DNA of 64,000 bases from contig CM076267.1 in NCBI GenBank assembly GCA_038380795.1, positions 8,911,501 to 8,975,500 of the forward strand, read 5' to 3'. The notes beneath the pieces are model-generated. The model did no database searches. It saw nothing but the letters and a program-made list of their open reading frames with translations, and was not told where the DNA came from. Shown in pieces: positions 12,013 to 25,485 of the stretch. The translations under genes were made by a program, and so were the position numbers. Position 1 is the first letter of the stretch; every line of letters starts with the position of its first letter. Source of the DNA: Pyrocephalus nanus. Its lineage: Eukaryota; Chordata; Aves; Passeriformes; Tyrannidae.

Positions 12013-14549
12013 TCCTATTTTTGCTGAGATTGTAAATATAGCCCTGATCTGTATATTCTTCAGATATTTTCACAACTGGAGTCTTCAAAACTTTGCCTGG
12101 CCTTGTTCTCTTTTCCCAGGCTTTTAGTCCCATTCCCTCCCTTTATAGAACAGATAACAGATTTATAATTGTCAGTACCTCTGTGGTTAAGCAGACATAA
12201 TGGTGGTATGTGCAAAAGATGAGCTGACCACCAGAATCCCTCATCAATATCTTTTTTATTTCTGTGAAGACAGTGATGGAAGAATAATTAAGGGGTGCCA
12301 TTACTTTAAAGTAAGATATGCTGTACTAAGTTATGCATCTTACCATGCTAATAGACAAGAATTATTAGTTTCAATAACACCCCAAATGGAGAACAAGGAT
12401 GGAGAGGGAGATGAAGACATGCCCTACCTAGAAAAAGAAATGCTGCCACGCAGTAAATGGAAAGGAAAAGCACAGCATGATAAAAAAGAGGAGGAGACCA
12501 GGGCTTATAAAGCTGCTGGTAATGTTATACTGACAGAGGGGGAGAGACAAATGGGGCTTGAATAAGAAGGGAAGGTTGTAGTCAACAAAATAATATCTAT
12601 CTCTGGCCTCAGACTTTAAAGATTCAAAATCATTATTTAAAGCTGAATTTTTAAATTTAGTCCAGTCCTTGAAAATGAAAAAAATAAATAAAATTCATTT
12701 CATGTAGGCTAGTACTTGTGAAGGGAAAGACAGCTATAAAAGATGTAAGTTAAAATTCCACTGAGGATAGTTTTCTTGTAGATTTGCAGGTCAAGATGAA
12801 TCCTAGGTTCTCACATTGTCTTTATTTGGACTTGCTGACAGTTGTTCCTAGGAAACGGCTTATCTTTATTAAGGCTTTTTATACTAATGCTACCAAGAAA
12901 CACACCTTCTCTGCTCTGGATGGAGAATTCATTTTGCATTAAAGCCAGAGGAATTAAATCTCTCTGAAAAAAATTGATTTGTGTTTGCCAACAGTTTTGC
13001 AGAATCAAAAAGTGATTTACTTTGAAAAATGCCGTCCAAATTTTAAAAGTTTTTTTAAAGAAGCTTTACTTTTTAATTGTATTAAAGGAAATTTCAAAAC
13101 AAAAAATCATTTAGATTTCAAGTATTCTGGTTTTAAAATTATGAAATAAAACATTACAGCATTTTCAACATTATGGTTTTGTTCCAGACAATTTGGCAAC
13201 ACTTCAGTGAATTTAGAAAGCATTTCAGTATTGCTAAAACTGCCTTTTTTTTCAAAGAAAACAAAAACCAGTCAGAGTTAATGTGAACCCTTTGTTATGA
13301 ATTAAATGAATCTGTGTTATGTTTTAAGCAAGCTCACTTTTACCATATTAATCTGGATAGAGATTTAGCTTAATTTCAAACCACCTAACACAATACAATT
13401 TTGGAAACAAAACTTGTTTGCACGTTCATTAACATTTTCAACTCTAGGGCCTTAAGCCAGTGTGAGCTAAAACCCTCTTTCTCTCAACTCCAAAAAGAAA
13501 GAGTATGATAAATCACAAATTCATTGCAGAGCTAATGGCATTATGCTTTCATGTATTTCACTGAGACAGAGTTTGCCCTTCCACTTCCTAGGAGCTAATG
13601 GTTGATTTAATCCAATGTTGAAATCATTAGACCTGCACTTAGATTTTCTTTCAACAATGTGCCTCTGATAAATAAACTTCCAAACTGAACATCCCAATCT
13701 AACAGGGGCTGCTATTTGGGATGTGCTAAACAGTGGCAAAAATGTTTAATTCAGGGAAATAGAACTATGCAATAACAATGGACAAAATTTTGGTTTTCAA
13801 AGAATTAAAAACCACATTAGTTCTGGTTTATCTTTAAACATACGTAGAATCTCTCTGTGGCATGTTGTTGTTGCATCCCATTTCCCTTTAGAAATACCTC
13901 AGAACACCTTTATAAATATTGAGCCTTATTTTTAATCATACTTTAAGTAAGGTTCTCTTTTGTTTTCATATCAAGATTTAGGATCTTATTTTGTGTTTCT
14001 TTCTCTGGCTTGAGAGCTATCAACGTTGTCTTATTTTTTCCTATTCATTAACGATGCATATTTTTTTCTTCACCTGAAACCAGGCACTCTCTTGTGCTAG
14101 CTGCTGTGCACTCATTAAAGGTAAGAGAAATACCTGTCCCAGAAAGATTAAAAATTAAAGCAGTATTCTCTTACCAGCAGTCTCAGAATTGTGGGGACAA
14201 ATCTGAGAGCTGCTTTATAGAAATATTCCCAGAAAAACAGAGTTTATTATTTTATTTAAAAAATCATATAACTAGTACATTTTCTACCTAACTCTTTCCC
14301 AGTTCCCGGTATGGAGGCTGTTGTTCTCACCCCTTTCTCCACGGCTAGGAAAGCACATAGGGAAGAGTAAGGAATAATTCCTCCTCGCTTAAGGAACAGC
14401 TTCATGAGACAGACAGAAAGGCAGGTGCTGCAAAACTCAATGAAAGCTTAATCAAGCCAGCTTGTCAAATTTTCTGCTGTTAGCTCATCCTGTTCTTTTT
14501 CCACACGTGCAACTCCAACTGCAGTCGGTGGAGGGAGGGTTTATTAACT
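12013..14549. other. Non-coding AT-rich block
   Basis: The 121-codon frame at 12200-12565 starts with ATG, but its charged C-terminal half is produced by a purine-rich stretch (about 12390-12560) and no domain is recognised. The stretch at about 13000-13750 is AT-rich and free of simple repeats, an appearance that can accompany conserved non-coding DNA. This cannot be tested here. Confidence 0.45.
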
Positions 14550-14588
14550 AAAACAACAACAACAAAAACAACAACAACAAAAATAAAG
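14550..14588. repeat. (AAC)n-type microsatellite
   Basis: CAA/AAC trinucleotides in two blocks separated by an extra A run. Confidence 0.9.
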
Positions 14589-14949
14589 AACCTTAAGGAA
14601 TTGTGCAACACAGCTCACAGAAAAATTCATCTTCGCAATTCATAATCTGCAACTTTCTCCTCCTTGGCAAGAAAAACTCACATGCCATATATTGCTTTCT
14701 GCCGAACCTACCTATTTTCTAGCTGCTTAGGGGAAATAGTAGCTTCCTTTTACCCCATTTCGGTGCCAAATGTACAATATATTTAGTGTATCTTAGTAGA
14801 ACACTTAAAACAGCTTGAAATCTCGACTCTAGAAAGACTAGGGAAAAAGGCTTTCAGAGGGTCTGACTGCAAAAATAGATAAACAACTCATTTGGATGAT
14901 GGTTTTGAAGAGTAGAAACGAAATTGTTGATTAGACTGTGGTTATAACA

Positions 14950-15420
14950 CTCAGTGTCCCCGTACCGCAACCAAATTTCTGGGGACAAACACTTTCACTT
15001 TAGCAGAACTGGCAATGGGAAGCCCTCTGTAGTTTGAGGACAATAGCAGATGTCCATGGAGGTTGGTGTAGTTCCTCTGGATAGGAGGGGAGTAGCTGGG
15101 TACATGTACCTTGGTTTTGGGAGCTCTCCAGGCCTCCATCTTGCAGAAGCAGAGCCTTGGAGCATTTCCTCCCACCGACATGCTTTGAGGCTGTTAACTG
15201 CATACTCACATTTTGTTCCCAGAGCAGTCAAAATTAGTTTGGCCACTGGCTTTTCACAGCAAGAAGGGTTAAACACAAATCTGCCTTGGACTGCCAGGAA
15301 GGGGGAAAAAACCCCTACCGTTGTGGTGCCTGTTAGTAACAGATATTCCCCTGTATTCCTCTCCACCGCTGAGTGACAGCAGCTGGAATTTATGAAGCAT
15401 GCTTGGGCTTTGCACATTCC
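14950..15420. other. GC-richer block with overlapping open frames on both strands
   Basis: This 470-base patch is visibly richer in GC than its surroundings. It carries several overlapping open frames: minus 14995-15417 (140 codons from ATG), minus 14951-15181, minus 15000-15209 and plus 15050-15376. Openness in several frames at once reflects low stop-codon density and is not evidence of coding. None shows a recognisable domain, and splice sites with supporting protein similarity were not found. It could be an exon of a non-coding RNA or part of an old repeat. Confidence 0.4.
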
Positions 15421-15918
15421 CTGTTTTTACATTCAGGAGAGAGAAAAAATTTCTGCTTTGTTCAGTTTGTCAGGCTGCTTCCTCCTTTGTGCCCGAATAT
15501 GTGCTGTGTCTTACAAAAAAGTCCCTTCTTAAATTACATCCCAAAAGGTGAACTGGATATGTGCAAAAGTAATTTTTGCCTTCAAACAGTATGCCACACC
15601 TGTACAGGATATGTGACCTTCTGATGGAGAAAAACGACCAAAAGTGCCTGTGCAATTCCCATCTGAGTTCCTGCACTCAGGAATTGAAGATGGCTACTTA
15701 TTGCACATGAACGGGCCAAGCCCTTTAGCACGCCAGACTTGACAGAAGGTTTCATTTTGATGGCTATTGCAGTGGGCAATATGACTGAAACTGGACACAA
15801 AGTAAGTAAAAAATATTAATGTAGTATTTTCGCTGCCTCTCTGTCTGCACCCATAGGAAAAGTGATACTCTTTTTTCCCTCCTTGACGTCATTCCTCATT
15901 CCTGTGCCCATGCGCCTG

Positions 15919-15952
15919 CACACACACACACATGCGCACACACGCACACACA
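15919..15952. repeat. (CA)n microsatellite with CG interruptions
   Basis: CACACA blocks interrupted by tgcg and cgca steps. The neighbouring 80-codon plus frame (15932-16174) starts inside it and is incidental. Confidence 0.9.
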
Positions 15953-16224
15953 TTTCTACAACTGCAAATGACTGAAAGCCATCAGGCTTTCATGATGGAA
16001 AGGGAAGAGAGAAGGGAATCCATAGCTCAGCAGTATTATTTCCCCTACTTCCTTGCAAAACCTCTCTCACTGGAGTTTCATAGGCTCTCTCCTCCAAATT
16101 ATTTATGGGAGAGGGGCAACCCACTTGACGCTGTATGTGCCATTATCCCCAGCTATTATCCAACAAGTAGTTAATGTTGTTTGAAGCAAGCATGATTCCT
16201 TCTGAGCTCCTCTGTGGCTGCTAC

Positions 16225-16262
16225 TGCATGCCTAGGGCCTGGTTGTACTCCCTTAAAGTCGA
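16225..16262 (+). repeat. Ancient amniote repeat fragment
   Basis: gggcctggttgtactccctt followed by aaagtcgatgctaaaact resembles the phrase 'gggcctgattctgcactcccttgaagtcaatggcaaaactcc'. It directly precedes the MIR-like tail. Confidence 0.5.
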
Positions 16263-16274
16263 TGCTAAAACTTC

Positions 16275-16366
16275 CCAGCCTCACAAGGTGGTTGTGAGGA
16301 TAAGTTCATTAACGTTTGCAAGGCCCCCAGATATCATAGTGCTGGGAGTAATATAAGTATCTAGAT
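16275..16366 (+). repeat. MIR/CORE-SINE-like 3' tail
   Basis: The run ctcacaaggtggttgtgagg, then ataagttcattaacgtttgc, then aaggcccccagatatc and 'gctgggagtaatataagta' follows the order of the MIR 3' region: 'ctcacagggttgttgtgaggattaa', 'aatgtttgtaaagcgctt' and a final 'gtgctatataagta'. Orientation is plus. The element is heavily diverged and its 5' tRNA-like head is not visible. Confidence 0.65.
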
Positions 16367-16387
16367 AGCTAGTTCTCAAAGACAGCA

Positions 16388-16432
16388 TCTCTGAGGGTCA
16401 GATTCTGCACTAGAAATTCCCTTATGCCCATC
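16388..16432 (+). repeat. Ancient amniote repeat fragment ('gggtcagattctgcact')
   Basis: gagggtcagattctgcacta is a near match to a frequent bird/reptile repeat phrase. It lies just downstream of the MIR-like tail, in a cluster of old insertions. Confidence 0.4.
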
Positions 16433-18168
16433 AATTAACATTTGCTCTTGAATATGTATGTAACATGATGTTTTCCTATTATACATATTTAATTATGACT
16501 TATTCTCCAATAGCTCTATAGACTATGGAAAGGCACATCACAGATGCTAGAGTTTTGCTGACTACGTCAAGAAAAATATGTTCTGAAAATCTGGAAGAGT
16601 GTTGAGTTTTTATTTTTGTCTGAATAGCTCCATCTGAGTTGCCATTTCTCCATAGCAAAGTGTGGCTTGTCTCCATTGTGACATGCCCATGGCTGTAAAT
16701 GTTTAAATATCCCTTATTCCCTTATGGTTTCCATTATTATTTATTTCTGTTGCAAGCAAAAGGATGTCTGGGTCATCCTTTCAGCCAGGACAAAACATGT
16801 AAAACATGGCAAAGCAAAAGGACAGTAGTATTCAAGAGAAGTTTGCTTAGGGGCATTTGTTGGGCAATCTTTTGACTTAGCTGGAAAGTCTTGAGTCTTT
16901 GAATTCTTAAAAGCTTTTCTCACCTTTTTTCAGCACAGTGGGTCAAATTCATTGCTGACAACGTTCCATTGGCCCTGTTGTCAGTACCAAAATCATAAAT
17001 TAGTGTTATAATCAAATAAAAACCATTATAACGCTTAAGCCTTTCCTTAGTTTGAAACATAGAAATGGAAGTCAATATAAGCAATTGTATGTATAAAATT
17101 AAATCACACTTAAATGTATTTAATTGGATTGATGTTTTAATCAGGTTTTATGACTTTAGTAGCTAAACAGAGTCATTTTGCTAAATTAAAACTAAATAGA
17201 ATTGTTAAGAGTGCAAATTATTGCCAGATACAGTATCTGTAGCTGGCATGAGGAACACACATACAATGCAGTTGGCTGTAAAGACTCAACTTCTTAATTA
17301 ATTTTCCTGAGGCTTAGCCTTTCATTTAAAATACTGCTATTCCAGTTCCAAGAGAAAAAAAAATAAAACCCCCCCTTGGAGACGTGGCCCAAATGTAACC
17401 AGCAACATTGGTTTCAGAGCCTGAAACCACATCCATGGCACATGAATTTCTCTACGAAGTGTATCCTGAAGCCAACAAGAATCACGCTGTTTCAAACAGA
17501 GACATTGCTAGCTAATTTGTCATTCATTACAGCATTAAGAAATGCAATTGTATTTTGAAGATCTCAGCATTTTCAAAGACTAGATGGGGCGTCTGCTGGA
17601 GGGCAATGCAGGAAAAATAGAACTAAAGACAGAAGGTGAAGCTGGAGACATTAAATTGAATATGTTGAGCACTGATCATTACTTTGTAACCTGCCATAAC
17701 TTCCTGCTTCATGTCTTCTACTTGGGCTCTAAGTTCTTTCTGAAAAAGACTTCTTGTTGTACAACACATCTCAAAGTATCACTTCCTGCTCCTAGAAGGC
17801 CCAAATGTAATACAAACAATAAATACAAGTAAGACGCTGTTTTCCCAACAGAAAGGACTTTGCTTTCAAAAGCTTAGAAACCTCCCCAATTCAGCAAATA
17901 CATAAATCTGTATTGTAAAAACATTATGCCCATTTATATTTTGTAAATTAATTCATTCCATTTGATCACTTTCAAATAGTTTGGCTGTTAATTGGATGCA
18001 GGCAGGACACACAGACAAAGCAGTCAAACTTCCCTCTTGGCTCCACATTTCCATGTAGATATTTTGAGAGACAGGCATTGTCTGTTAAATGGGAGTTGTG
18101 AAATACAACTAAACTGGGCAGTTTTAAAACTTTTCAGTTGCCTTAGGTAACTAGATAATTTTCTCTCC
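16433..18168. other. Non-coding AT-rich block
   Basis: AT-rich sequence without recognised repeats or exons. Short frames at 17376-17558 and 17584-17832 show no domain. Confidence 0.45.
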
Positions 18169-18194
18169 TTTTTTTTTTTTTTTTTTTTTTTTTT
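18169..18194 (+). repeat. Poly(T) run, 26 bases
   Basis: Twenty-six uninterrupted T. It encodes the Lys run in the minus-strand frame 18024-18221, which is therefore an artefact. Confidence 0.95.
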
Positions 18195-21100
18195 GCAATA
18201 GTCCCTAGGTATTTGCTGCACTGTATGCCAGGGAAGAAAGCCCTGGAGGGAATATTAAGGTCAGGATGAGATGGAACTAACAATATACAGAATATATCTG
18301 CTGCACATAGCCATCAGTACAGTGTTTGCCCTCAACTTCCCTGGTGTGCCTTAGTTACCATTGCTTCAGTATTCCCTGGGTATCTCTTGTGTTATGAAAG
18401 TCCCCTCTCTGCTGTGGGGAGGGGAAGAGCTGAATAGAAAACAGAATAACAATGGGAGGAGAGGAACAAAAACTAGACACTTATTCATGAAACGGTGCTC
18501 ATAAATCCGGAAAACGGTTCCCTGAGCCACACTGTACCCTACAGTGTATATGCTTTAGTGATCATGCAACCCATATAGCCAGAGGTTGTCCAGCACCCAC
18601 CTAAGCCACAGCTTCATGAAGTTGCAGGGCTGACCTGGAAAAATTCATTTTAAAGTGGGTCTTTTGCTGGGCAGTGTAAGCTGTCCCATCTCTGCCAAAC
18701 CCCTGCAGCCTCTGCCCTTAAAGCTGATCAGGTTGCTGTTTGGTGGGCTTTGTGCAGCTCATCATTTAAATGTGCTCCTCGTTTAGTGCCTTATAGCTTT
18801 CATATGGTGTAAATGTTTTTGCATCAGTTGAAAAGAACTGTGAATGCTATTGTCAGTTTGGTACAAGGGTTAGTGTTTGTTTGACTTGTAGTAACTCTGC
18901 TTTTTATTGCAATAACCCAGCACAGTAGGAGCAACATTCTGCCATTACACAATGAAAGCTTTTCCAGGCAGGACTGATACACTCTGAAAAGCAGAACAGA
19001 TAGTGCAGTCTCATCCTGATGAAATTAGCAGGGGATAAATATGAAATCTCCACCTTCCATTACACACATTTACGGACATTTGGAATCTGATCTGAGTATG
19101 AATCTGAATTACTTTTTTTTCTCTCATCTTAGAGCTTGTATATTTACTATATAAAGCACAGTACATCCTAAGATGAAAGAAGTGTTGTATTAGGAAGCAA
19201 AGAATGCAATAAACATTTTACTCCCAGGTCAATAATCATATATAAAAAAAAAACAAACTTGACGAAGTGTCCTCTATACTGGTTTTTTTTTTATGTCAGC
19301 AAGAATACAAAACTGCTCTACTTTTTCCCTCAGCTTCACTACTTTAACCCAAGCTGATGGCAAGAAGCCTAGAGAATATTGCTAGCAGCCTGTTCTCTTA
19401 TGACACCCACCCTTCATCTGGATGTAATATCTCAATATTGCTCCAGAAGATTGGATTTTATTTAGTCTTTTAGCATGATATGAAAAAATGAACTAAATTC
19501 TTAGATGTCAGGGGCTTTGTCAGTTAAAGGAGTCTAGTTTACTGGGAGCCAGCTGAACAGTTGACTTTATCATATGCTGTAGATTAATGAATGCTACTGC
19601 TAGTCAAGAGAAACAAGAGGTCATCCAAAGACTACTTTGTTTGCTCTCTTGGTACTTTTAAAAAATATTTCTTTAAATTCTTTTAAGGAAGGCTTGTTCA
19701 GTGATATAAGGAACACACTTGCCAGGTAATCTGTGAGACACACTGGCACGAAACATCTCTCCTAGTTTTCAGGTTTGCATATAAAGAAGCTTTTGTGACA
19801 TCCTAGCTGGCCAGGGCTCTCTTTTCTTTAACACAACTCCTGTCAGGAGAGCAGAGAAAGAGAGATGTTTTCTGCTCCTTTCCACTGCCCTCCTGTTACT
19901 GTAGACACCCAACAGTTTTGTGGTTTGGCACCTACCTTTTTGCAGAAGAAACTTCAAATTAAGTCTTCAGAGCAAGGTTTTAAATGAGGGTCACTTACTG
20001 TTCTAAAGTGGTGTGAAAACCATCTGTTTGGGTTTTCTTATATTGAAAATTTCTAAAAGTCTCAAGTTCATTTGGCATCACAGTGAAAACAAGAGCTGTA
20101 ACTTCAAATATTTCAGCAAACTGGAAATGCATTCATTTTTCCTGGGCAGCCTTCAACTTGGGGAATCATTCTGGGTTTGCACAGTGCCCCCCAGTCCCAC
20201 TCTGGCAATGGTACAGAAGGAAACTGGGACTTAGGAGCAATTAGTGCCTCCCAGGATGAGCTCATTGTAAAGCTCCAAGTACTTTAATTCCCTGTTCCTT
20301 CTTATGAGAATGTTGTTGTTTTTTTAACTCCTATCTCTTGCCCAGTGAGGGACAAATTTCTTCTCCTCCCAGAGCAGGAGGAGTTTCTCCCCACTTTCTG
20401 GATTAAATCCTCCCTCAAAGGCTCATGGATTCACAGCAGAGCTACTGTGAAGGCATCATTGCAGCCGTGAGGTAGCAAAGGAAAAAGCATAAAACCACAA
20501 CTGGATATATAAAACATCTCTGACTGAAGTTCACAGCTCTGACTGAAGTGATGCAGACAGGATCTCAAAGTTGCTCATCTCTGAAAGTCACTGGGGTCCT
20601 TTCAGCTCTTTTCTTTATTTCCTGCTTGGTTCAACAGAGCAGAATCCCACAGGCTTGAATGTCTCAAGTGTTCTCTCCTCTCCCATCCTATCTTCATATT
20701 CAAGGAATAAAAGGACTGAACACAGTATATAAAATTAATTCAGCATCCCCTAACCTTTTCGCAGCCAGCAATAGGTGCTAAAAAGACACTCTAACTATAA
20801 AGATGCAAAGGTTTCCTTGAATTATTCAAATGTACTAACAAATCTTGGCTGCAGTCTGTTTATTTTCCTATCTGGATGCACAAGAAGCAAGAGACAAGTT
20901 TCTTGGCACTTCCAAAGGAGAATTTTCCTCTTAGATGGCCAGATACTTATGGAAGCAGCCTGTGAAAGGAGAAGGCAGTAGGCTTCCTTTGCTCCATTCC
21001 CACTATTACTAAAGGAATAGCTAAAAAAATAAATCCATACTTTATCATTATTTTTACCTCCCAGTGTACATCACTAAAATGGTTTATATGCAGCCCTCTT

Positions 21101-21320
21101 AATTGGCACAGCCCCTGCTGGAAATAGAAACATGCCGATGAATTGCTCATTCAGATTAGGCTCCCAGGAATATATTGTGCTGAGAGACACTCACTTTTAT
21201 TTCCTGAATTGCTTTAACGATGAGCACTGAGCAACTCTTCCTCCACTCCCTCCCTCTCAAGTACCCTGAGCTGCACACCTAGGCAGCAACCAGAAGCTCA
21301 CAGCCAGCCTCCAGAGCAAG
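18195..21320. other. Non-coding block
   Basis: No gene or classified repeat was recognised. A 13-base direct repeat (ctctgactgaagt) occurs at 20518-20530 and 20537-20549. Homopolymer tracts lie near 19240-19295. Confidence 0.45.
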
Positions 21321-21353
21321 AAATATCTGCACATAAATATCTGCACATAAATA
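21321..21353. repeat. 14-bp tandem duplication
   Basis: The unit aaatatctgcacat is repeated twice perfectly, with a partial third copy (aaata). It looks like a local slippage duplication. Confidence 0.9.
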
Positions 21354-24300
21354 CCAAAGCACACCTGTGAACAACTGTGAGTGGGCCTTCAGGTATTGTG
21401 TTTGCCAGATAAACATATAATTCTCAATTAAGCGAGCAATTACCCATTGTTGTTTAGTCCTTGAAATGCATTGTGTTGAATCTATTCCCTGGCAACAATC
21501 CCAGTGACAAAGCAAGTAATCTCTTTAAGGTACAGATTTATATTCTCTGGTAGTAGGGTCACTAATAACACTTTGAAATAGGATTCACAGGTAAACTCCA
21601 AAGACTTCAGAAGGCTTTGAGCACCTTCAGCTCCTACTGTAGAGAGGCTGTTTCCAGAAATCATGGGCTTCCTTTTCTTCTAGCTACCTACTCATTCAAG
21701 TAGCTTTCTGCTTTCTGCTAATATGAAGAGTGTGAGATAAGAGTATAACATTTGGCAGGTCTAGGCTCTAGAACAGGATAAAAAAATGCAGTGCCCCTGA
21801 GAAACATTCTCCTGAATAGTTACAGTGAAAAAGAGCATTATAGCCAAGGAAACTGGGACAAGTTCATCTTACAGGAGTGTTTCTTCAGTAGACTTTAACT
21901 GCAGGATGAATAATGCTTTGCTTTCTTAAAAAAATGTAGTCATGGAGATTTTAGTTGAAGATTGAAGATCATTAATTGATAATCCCAGATAAAGGTGTTC
22001 TGGCTAAAATTTATTTTTATTTTTTTTCTGTTGAAAACCAAAAACTTGGTGTCAGACACTAGTAAGTTTAGCATAACTGGTAGAATTGGTTGAGGTGATT
22101 CTTTCTTATGCTGTGTGGATATTTCCTAAAATATTGAGAAGAACATACAGAAGAACTTGAATTAATCCAAACCCCAATTTGCTATAAAAAAAAATATGAC
22201 CAAAGATTTTCAAGCATTCTCAGCTGCAATGCAGACCTGTGAGAATTCTTGTGCAGACCACAGCTGTTTAAAACTGTGTACATAGGATAGATGAAAGGTT
22301 GACTTCAATCTAATGGTATTTTAACCTGTAGTTTCTGGAAACCAGATTATTTGGGGTAGTAGGTTGCTGCTTATCCTCTTATAAAAAAGTGAATTTCTTA
22401 GATAGTTTTTTAGCCCCTCAGTCCTGCACAGGAGAAAGGAGGAAGGCAGTTCCCTGTATGCAGGTGGACTGAGGACAGTGAGGCTTGTTAGCCTTTGGAA
22501 ATGCTTTGAGACAGGACTGGGAAACAGTCACATTTCAGAACCTGGAATGAGATGGAGCAGGGAAGGATTTTAAGCTTTGCTCAGAGTTAACTTACACATT
22601 GGGTTAGATTTTATTCAGCTCTGTCTGCAGCAGCACCCAACTTTGGCAATACAAATCCGATGCCACTCGTGATGGATTGCACATGGGACCAATTGGAGCC
22701 CTATGAGCTTTAAAATTGATAGTACATAGAACAACGGCGGCGGTGCAGTTTTTCATCAAATGAAATGGAAAAGTGATTTAATAATTCTTTCTGTCTTAAA
22801 TTGCCTAAAAGAATTTTAGACAGTTAAAAATTGCATGGATTTTGAACCATATGTGTGAGAGTGGAAAAAAAATAAGGGTTTTGTTTTTCCTATTTTTAAT
22901 ATGAGCCAGATGAAACTAAAAGATTGTTTCCTTGCAAACTATAGGTCAAGTACCTATGTAGGCTTTGAGATGGCTCTGTAAGTTATCATGTTATCTTTCT
23001 TTCTTGACAGTATACCATTATGTGGTGTATCATTTCAGCATTTACTATCTTTCATGTCCTTTTATCTTCACACTAGGATTTCTTTCTAAATTCCAAACCA
23101 TGCATTTGGTTTCATTATATAACACTGGCTTTTACAAAACATTGGCTCTTCATATTCTTTGGTTTCATATTTGTCGGCATCAGGCTGAAATAGTAAACCC
23201 GCTACGTCTATTTTATCTTGTTAAAGATAAAAACAATATGGCAAATGAACTATTTGGGGAACACTACTTTCAAATTAAAGGAGAGGAAAAAGTATTAAGT
23301 GTCACCACTGAGGTGAACTATATTGAAATCTTGAGCTGAAGTGATTTTTTAAAAAAACTGAATAAAAAGGTGACCCAAAATACTACAACTGTCATGCAGG
23401 ACTCTGTTATCTTAAATTATTTATTTAACATCTGGTAAATATTATCCAAGCTATAGTACAGATAAATTGAATAAAAGAATACCAATGCCAGGGGAAAAGA
23501 AGAATTGCTTAATACTGTAAGTATATAGAACTGTTCCACAAAGCAGCTCATTCTCTCTCTGCAAGGGGAGATGAGAAGTGTGGTATTGGGGTAAAATGCA
23601 TCTGCTTCATTTCACCCTAAGTATGAAGCTATCAAAGCAGTTTTAGAGATTTAATTTAATCTCAAACACAAATTCTATGAAAACAGTCTGACAGCGACAT
23701 GAAATTTTACATAACTTCTTTACCCCTCCCCCTTTACAATGCAGCTTCCCAGCTGATTCATTTTATTCTATCCTGTGCGTATTGGGGATCAGATTGAATT
23801 TTCTTTGAGAAAAGAAAATAATTAAGCCATCTGTAAAGCTCTGGCTGGGCATGAACATAGCATCACAGGATAGAGTTACTTGGAGGGGGGAATGAGGTCA
23901 AAGAAAAGTACTGCAGGGGAAAAAAAATCAAGTTCTGTAACTTGGGGAAAAAAAATAAAAGAGGATGGAGTCTGAGAAGGGGGAAGGGACCTAAATTCTT
24001 TGTCAGTTTGTGGGTTACAAATGGAACAAAAGGCTTATCTTAAATATATGCAGGTTTAAAGATTTTTTTTTTTTTCTGGAAGCTATTGAGACCTAATTAA
24101 ATTATAGTCAAGTACTAAGCATTTCTCCTGTGCTTCCATGGTCAGTTTCTGTTGAGCTCTTCTTGGTTACTGGATATCACTTATGAAATAAAGAAGATTG
24201 ATTCCTAAATATTTGTTCCTATTCCCCCTTTGTGGATTACATTATACCACTTTTCATTCTTACAGTCTTTGCTTAAGCTGCAGGATACAATGGCCCTATA

Positions 24301-25485
24301 CTGACTGCCAGCTACGGTATCCAAGATTAGGAGCCTGATATCCCACCTAAGTTCAAGAGGGTAATGAGCAATTCAGACCACCTAAGAGTCTGCAGCTGCC
24401 AGATCCTGGCTCCACACTCTCAACAGTGAGCAGGAGTCACGCCACTGCAGTTGTGCAGGCATAGCTTGAGCACCAAGATTATTTCTCCCCACTCCCCTCT
24501 CACTGTATTTAGAAACAAAATTTGGCAGCCTGTGCACCAGATACTACTGGGTCTGGCTTAGGTCTACCTTTCTCCCCACACAGCCACGATAGCTGACATA
24601 GCCTGTAGTGCCTCAGATCCCACTCCAAAGAACACCAAAGTCAACAGTCAAATTGTGATTAGGTATGCTGGTGTGAGGATCAGGTTATTACACCTGGAAA
24701 AGACTTCCAGTTTCATTCTGGTTGTTAACTCCAGAGTTCTTACAAGACCAAACTTAATTTCTTATCACCCACCATCCCCTAGCAAGTCCCAGATTCACCC
24801 CAAGCTTCTGACCCTGCTAGCCAGCCTCTACCTGCTCTGTCATGGGCAGAGGGGGCTTGAAGATGCTCTCTACCCATGAGTTGGTTGCGAAGGGGTAGAT
24901 AGACATTCCTCCCAATACACCAGGTCTGTTTTATAGGCACAGGGTATTGTGTCTCCTGCCCCAAAACAGTGGACTGGAACAGTTGCCTGGTAACCACTCA
25001 GGCTAATGACTTTTGTTTGGACACCCTAGGCTGTGGATGGTTTTCCAGAGCCTGCTTTCCTAGGCCCTGCCATCATCAATGAGCAGCAACCACCACCCTG
25101 CACAGAGCTGCCCCTCAAACTGGGGGGAAATATGTGGGCATATCAGAAGGACCTGATGCCAAATCATTACATGAAAACCCATAAAGGAAAAGCAGAGGAC
25201 AAAACATAAGCCATTAAAAGTTCATTTTGTTAGTTTATGGGCAGTGTGGAAAGTTTAAACCCACTCACAGTTTCTGCAAATGGATAATCATAAAGATTAA
25301 GTAAAATGCCACTGAAATCTGTAACTTACAGAGCCAAAACCCTTTCTCTATAGTTGTTCCAAGGTAAAGCTTTGCTTGTAAGAAATAATTTTCTGCCATA
25401 CCTGGATTTTTCTTGCAAACATGGTTAGTAGCAAATCTGAATCTGTCAGCACAGCAGTATAATTTAAATAGTACAATTCACAGCT
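21354..25485. other. Non-coding block
   Basis: Mostly unique sequence. The plus frame 22965-23339 (124 codons, ATG) is hydrophobic and lies in AT-rich DNA. An AATAAA hexamer follows its stop, but such hexamers are common by chance in AT-rich sequence and no domain is recognised. The 24.3-25.1-kb part is somewhat GC-richer. Confidence 0.45.

Noticed and set aside
11852..12133. 93-codon minus frame as a gene
   Set aside because: It overlaps an ancient palindromic repeat and shows no domain.
12200..12565. 121-codon plus frame from ATG with a charged C-terminus
   Set aside because: The charged half follows a purine-rich stretch; no family resemblance, no supporting splice or promoter context.
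22965..23339. 124-codon plus frame followed closely by AATAAA
   Set aside because: Hydrophobic composition is typical of AT-rich chance frames, and AATAAA is frequent by chance here.
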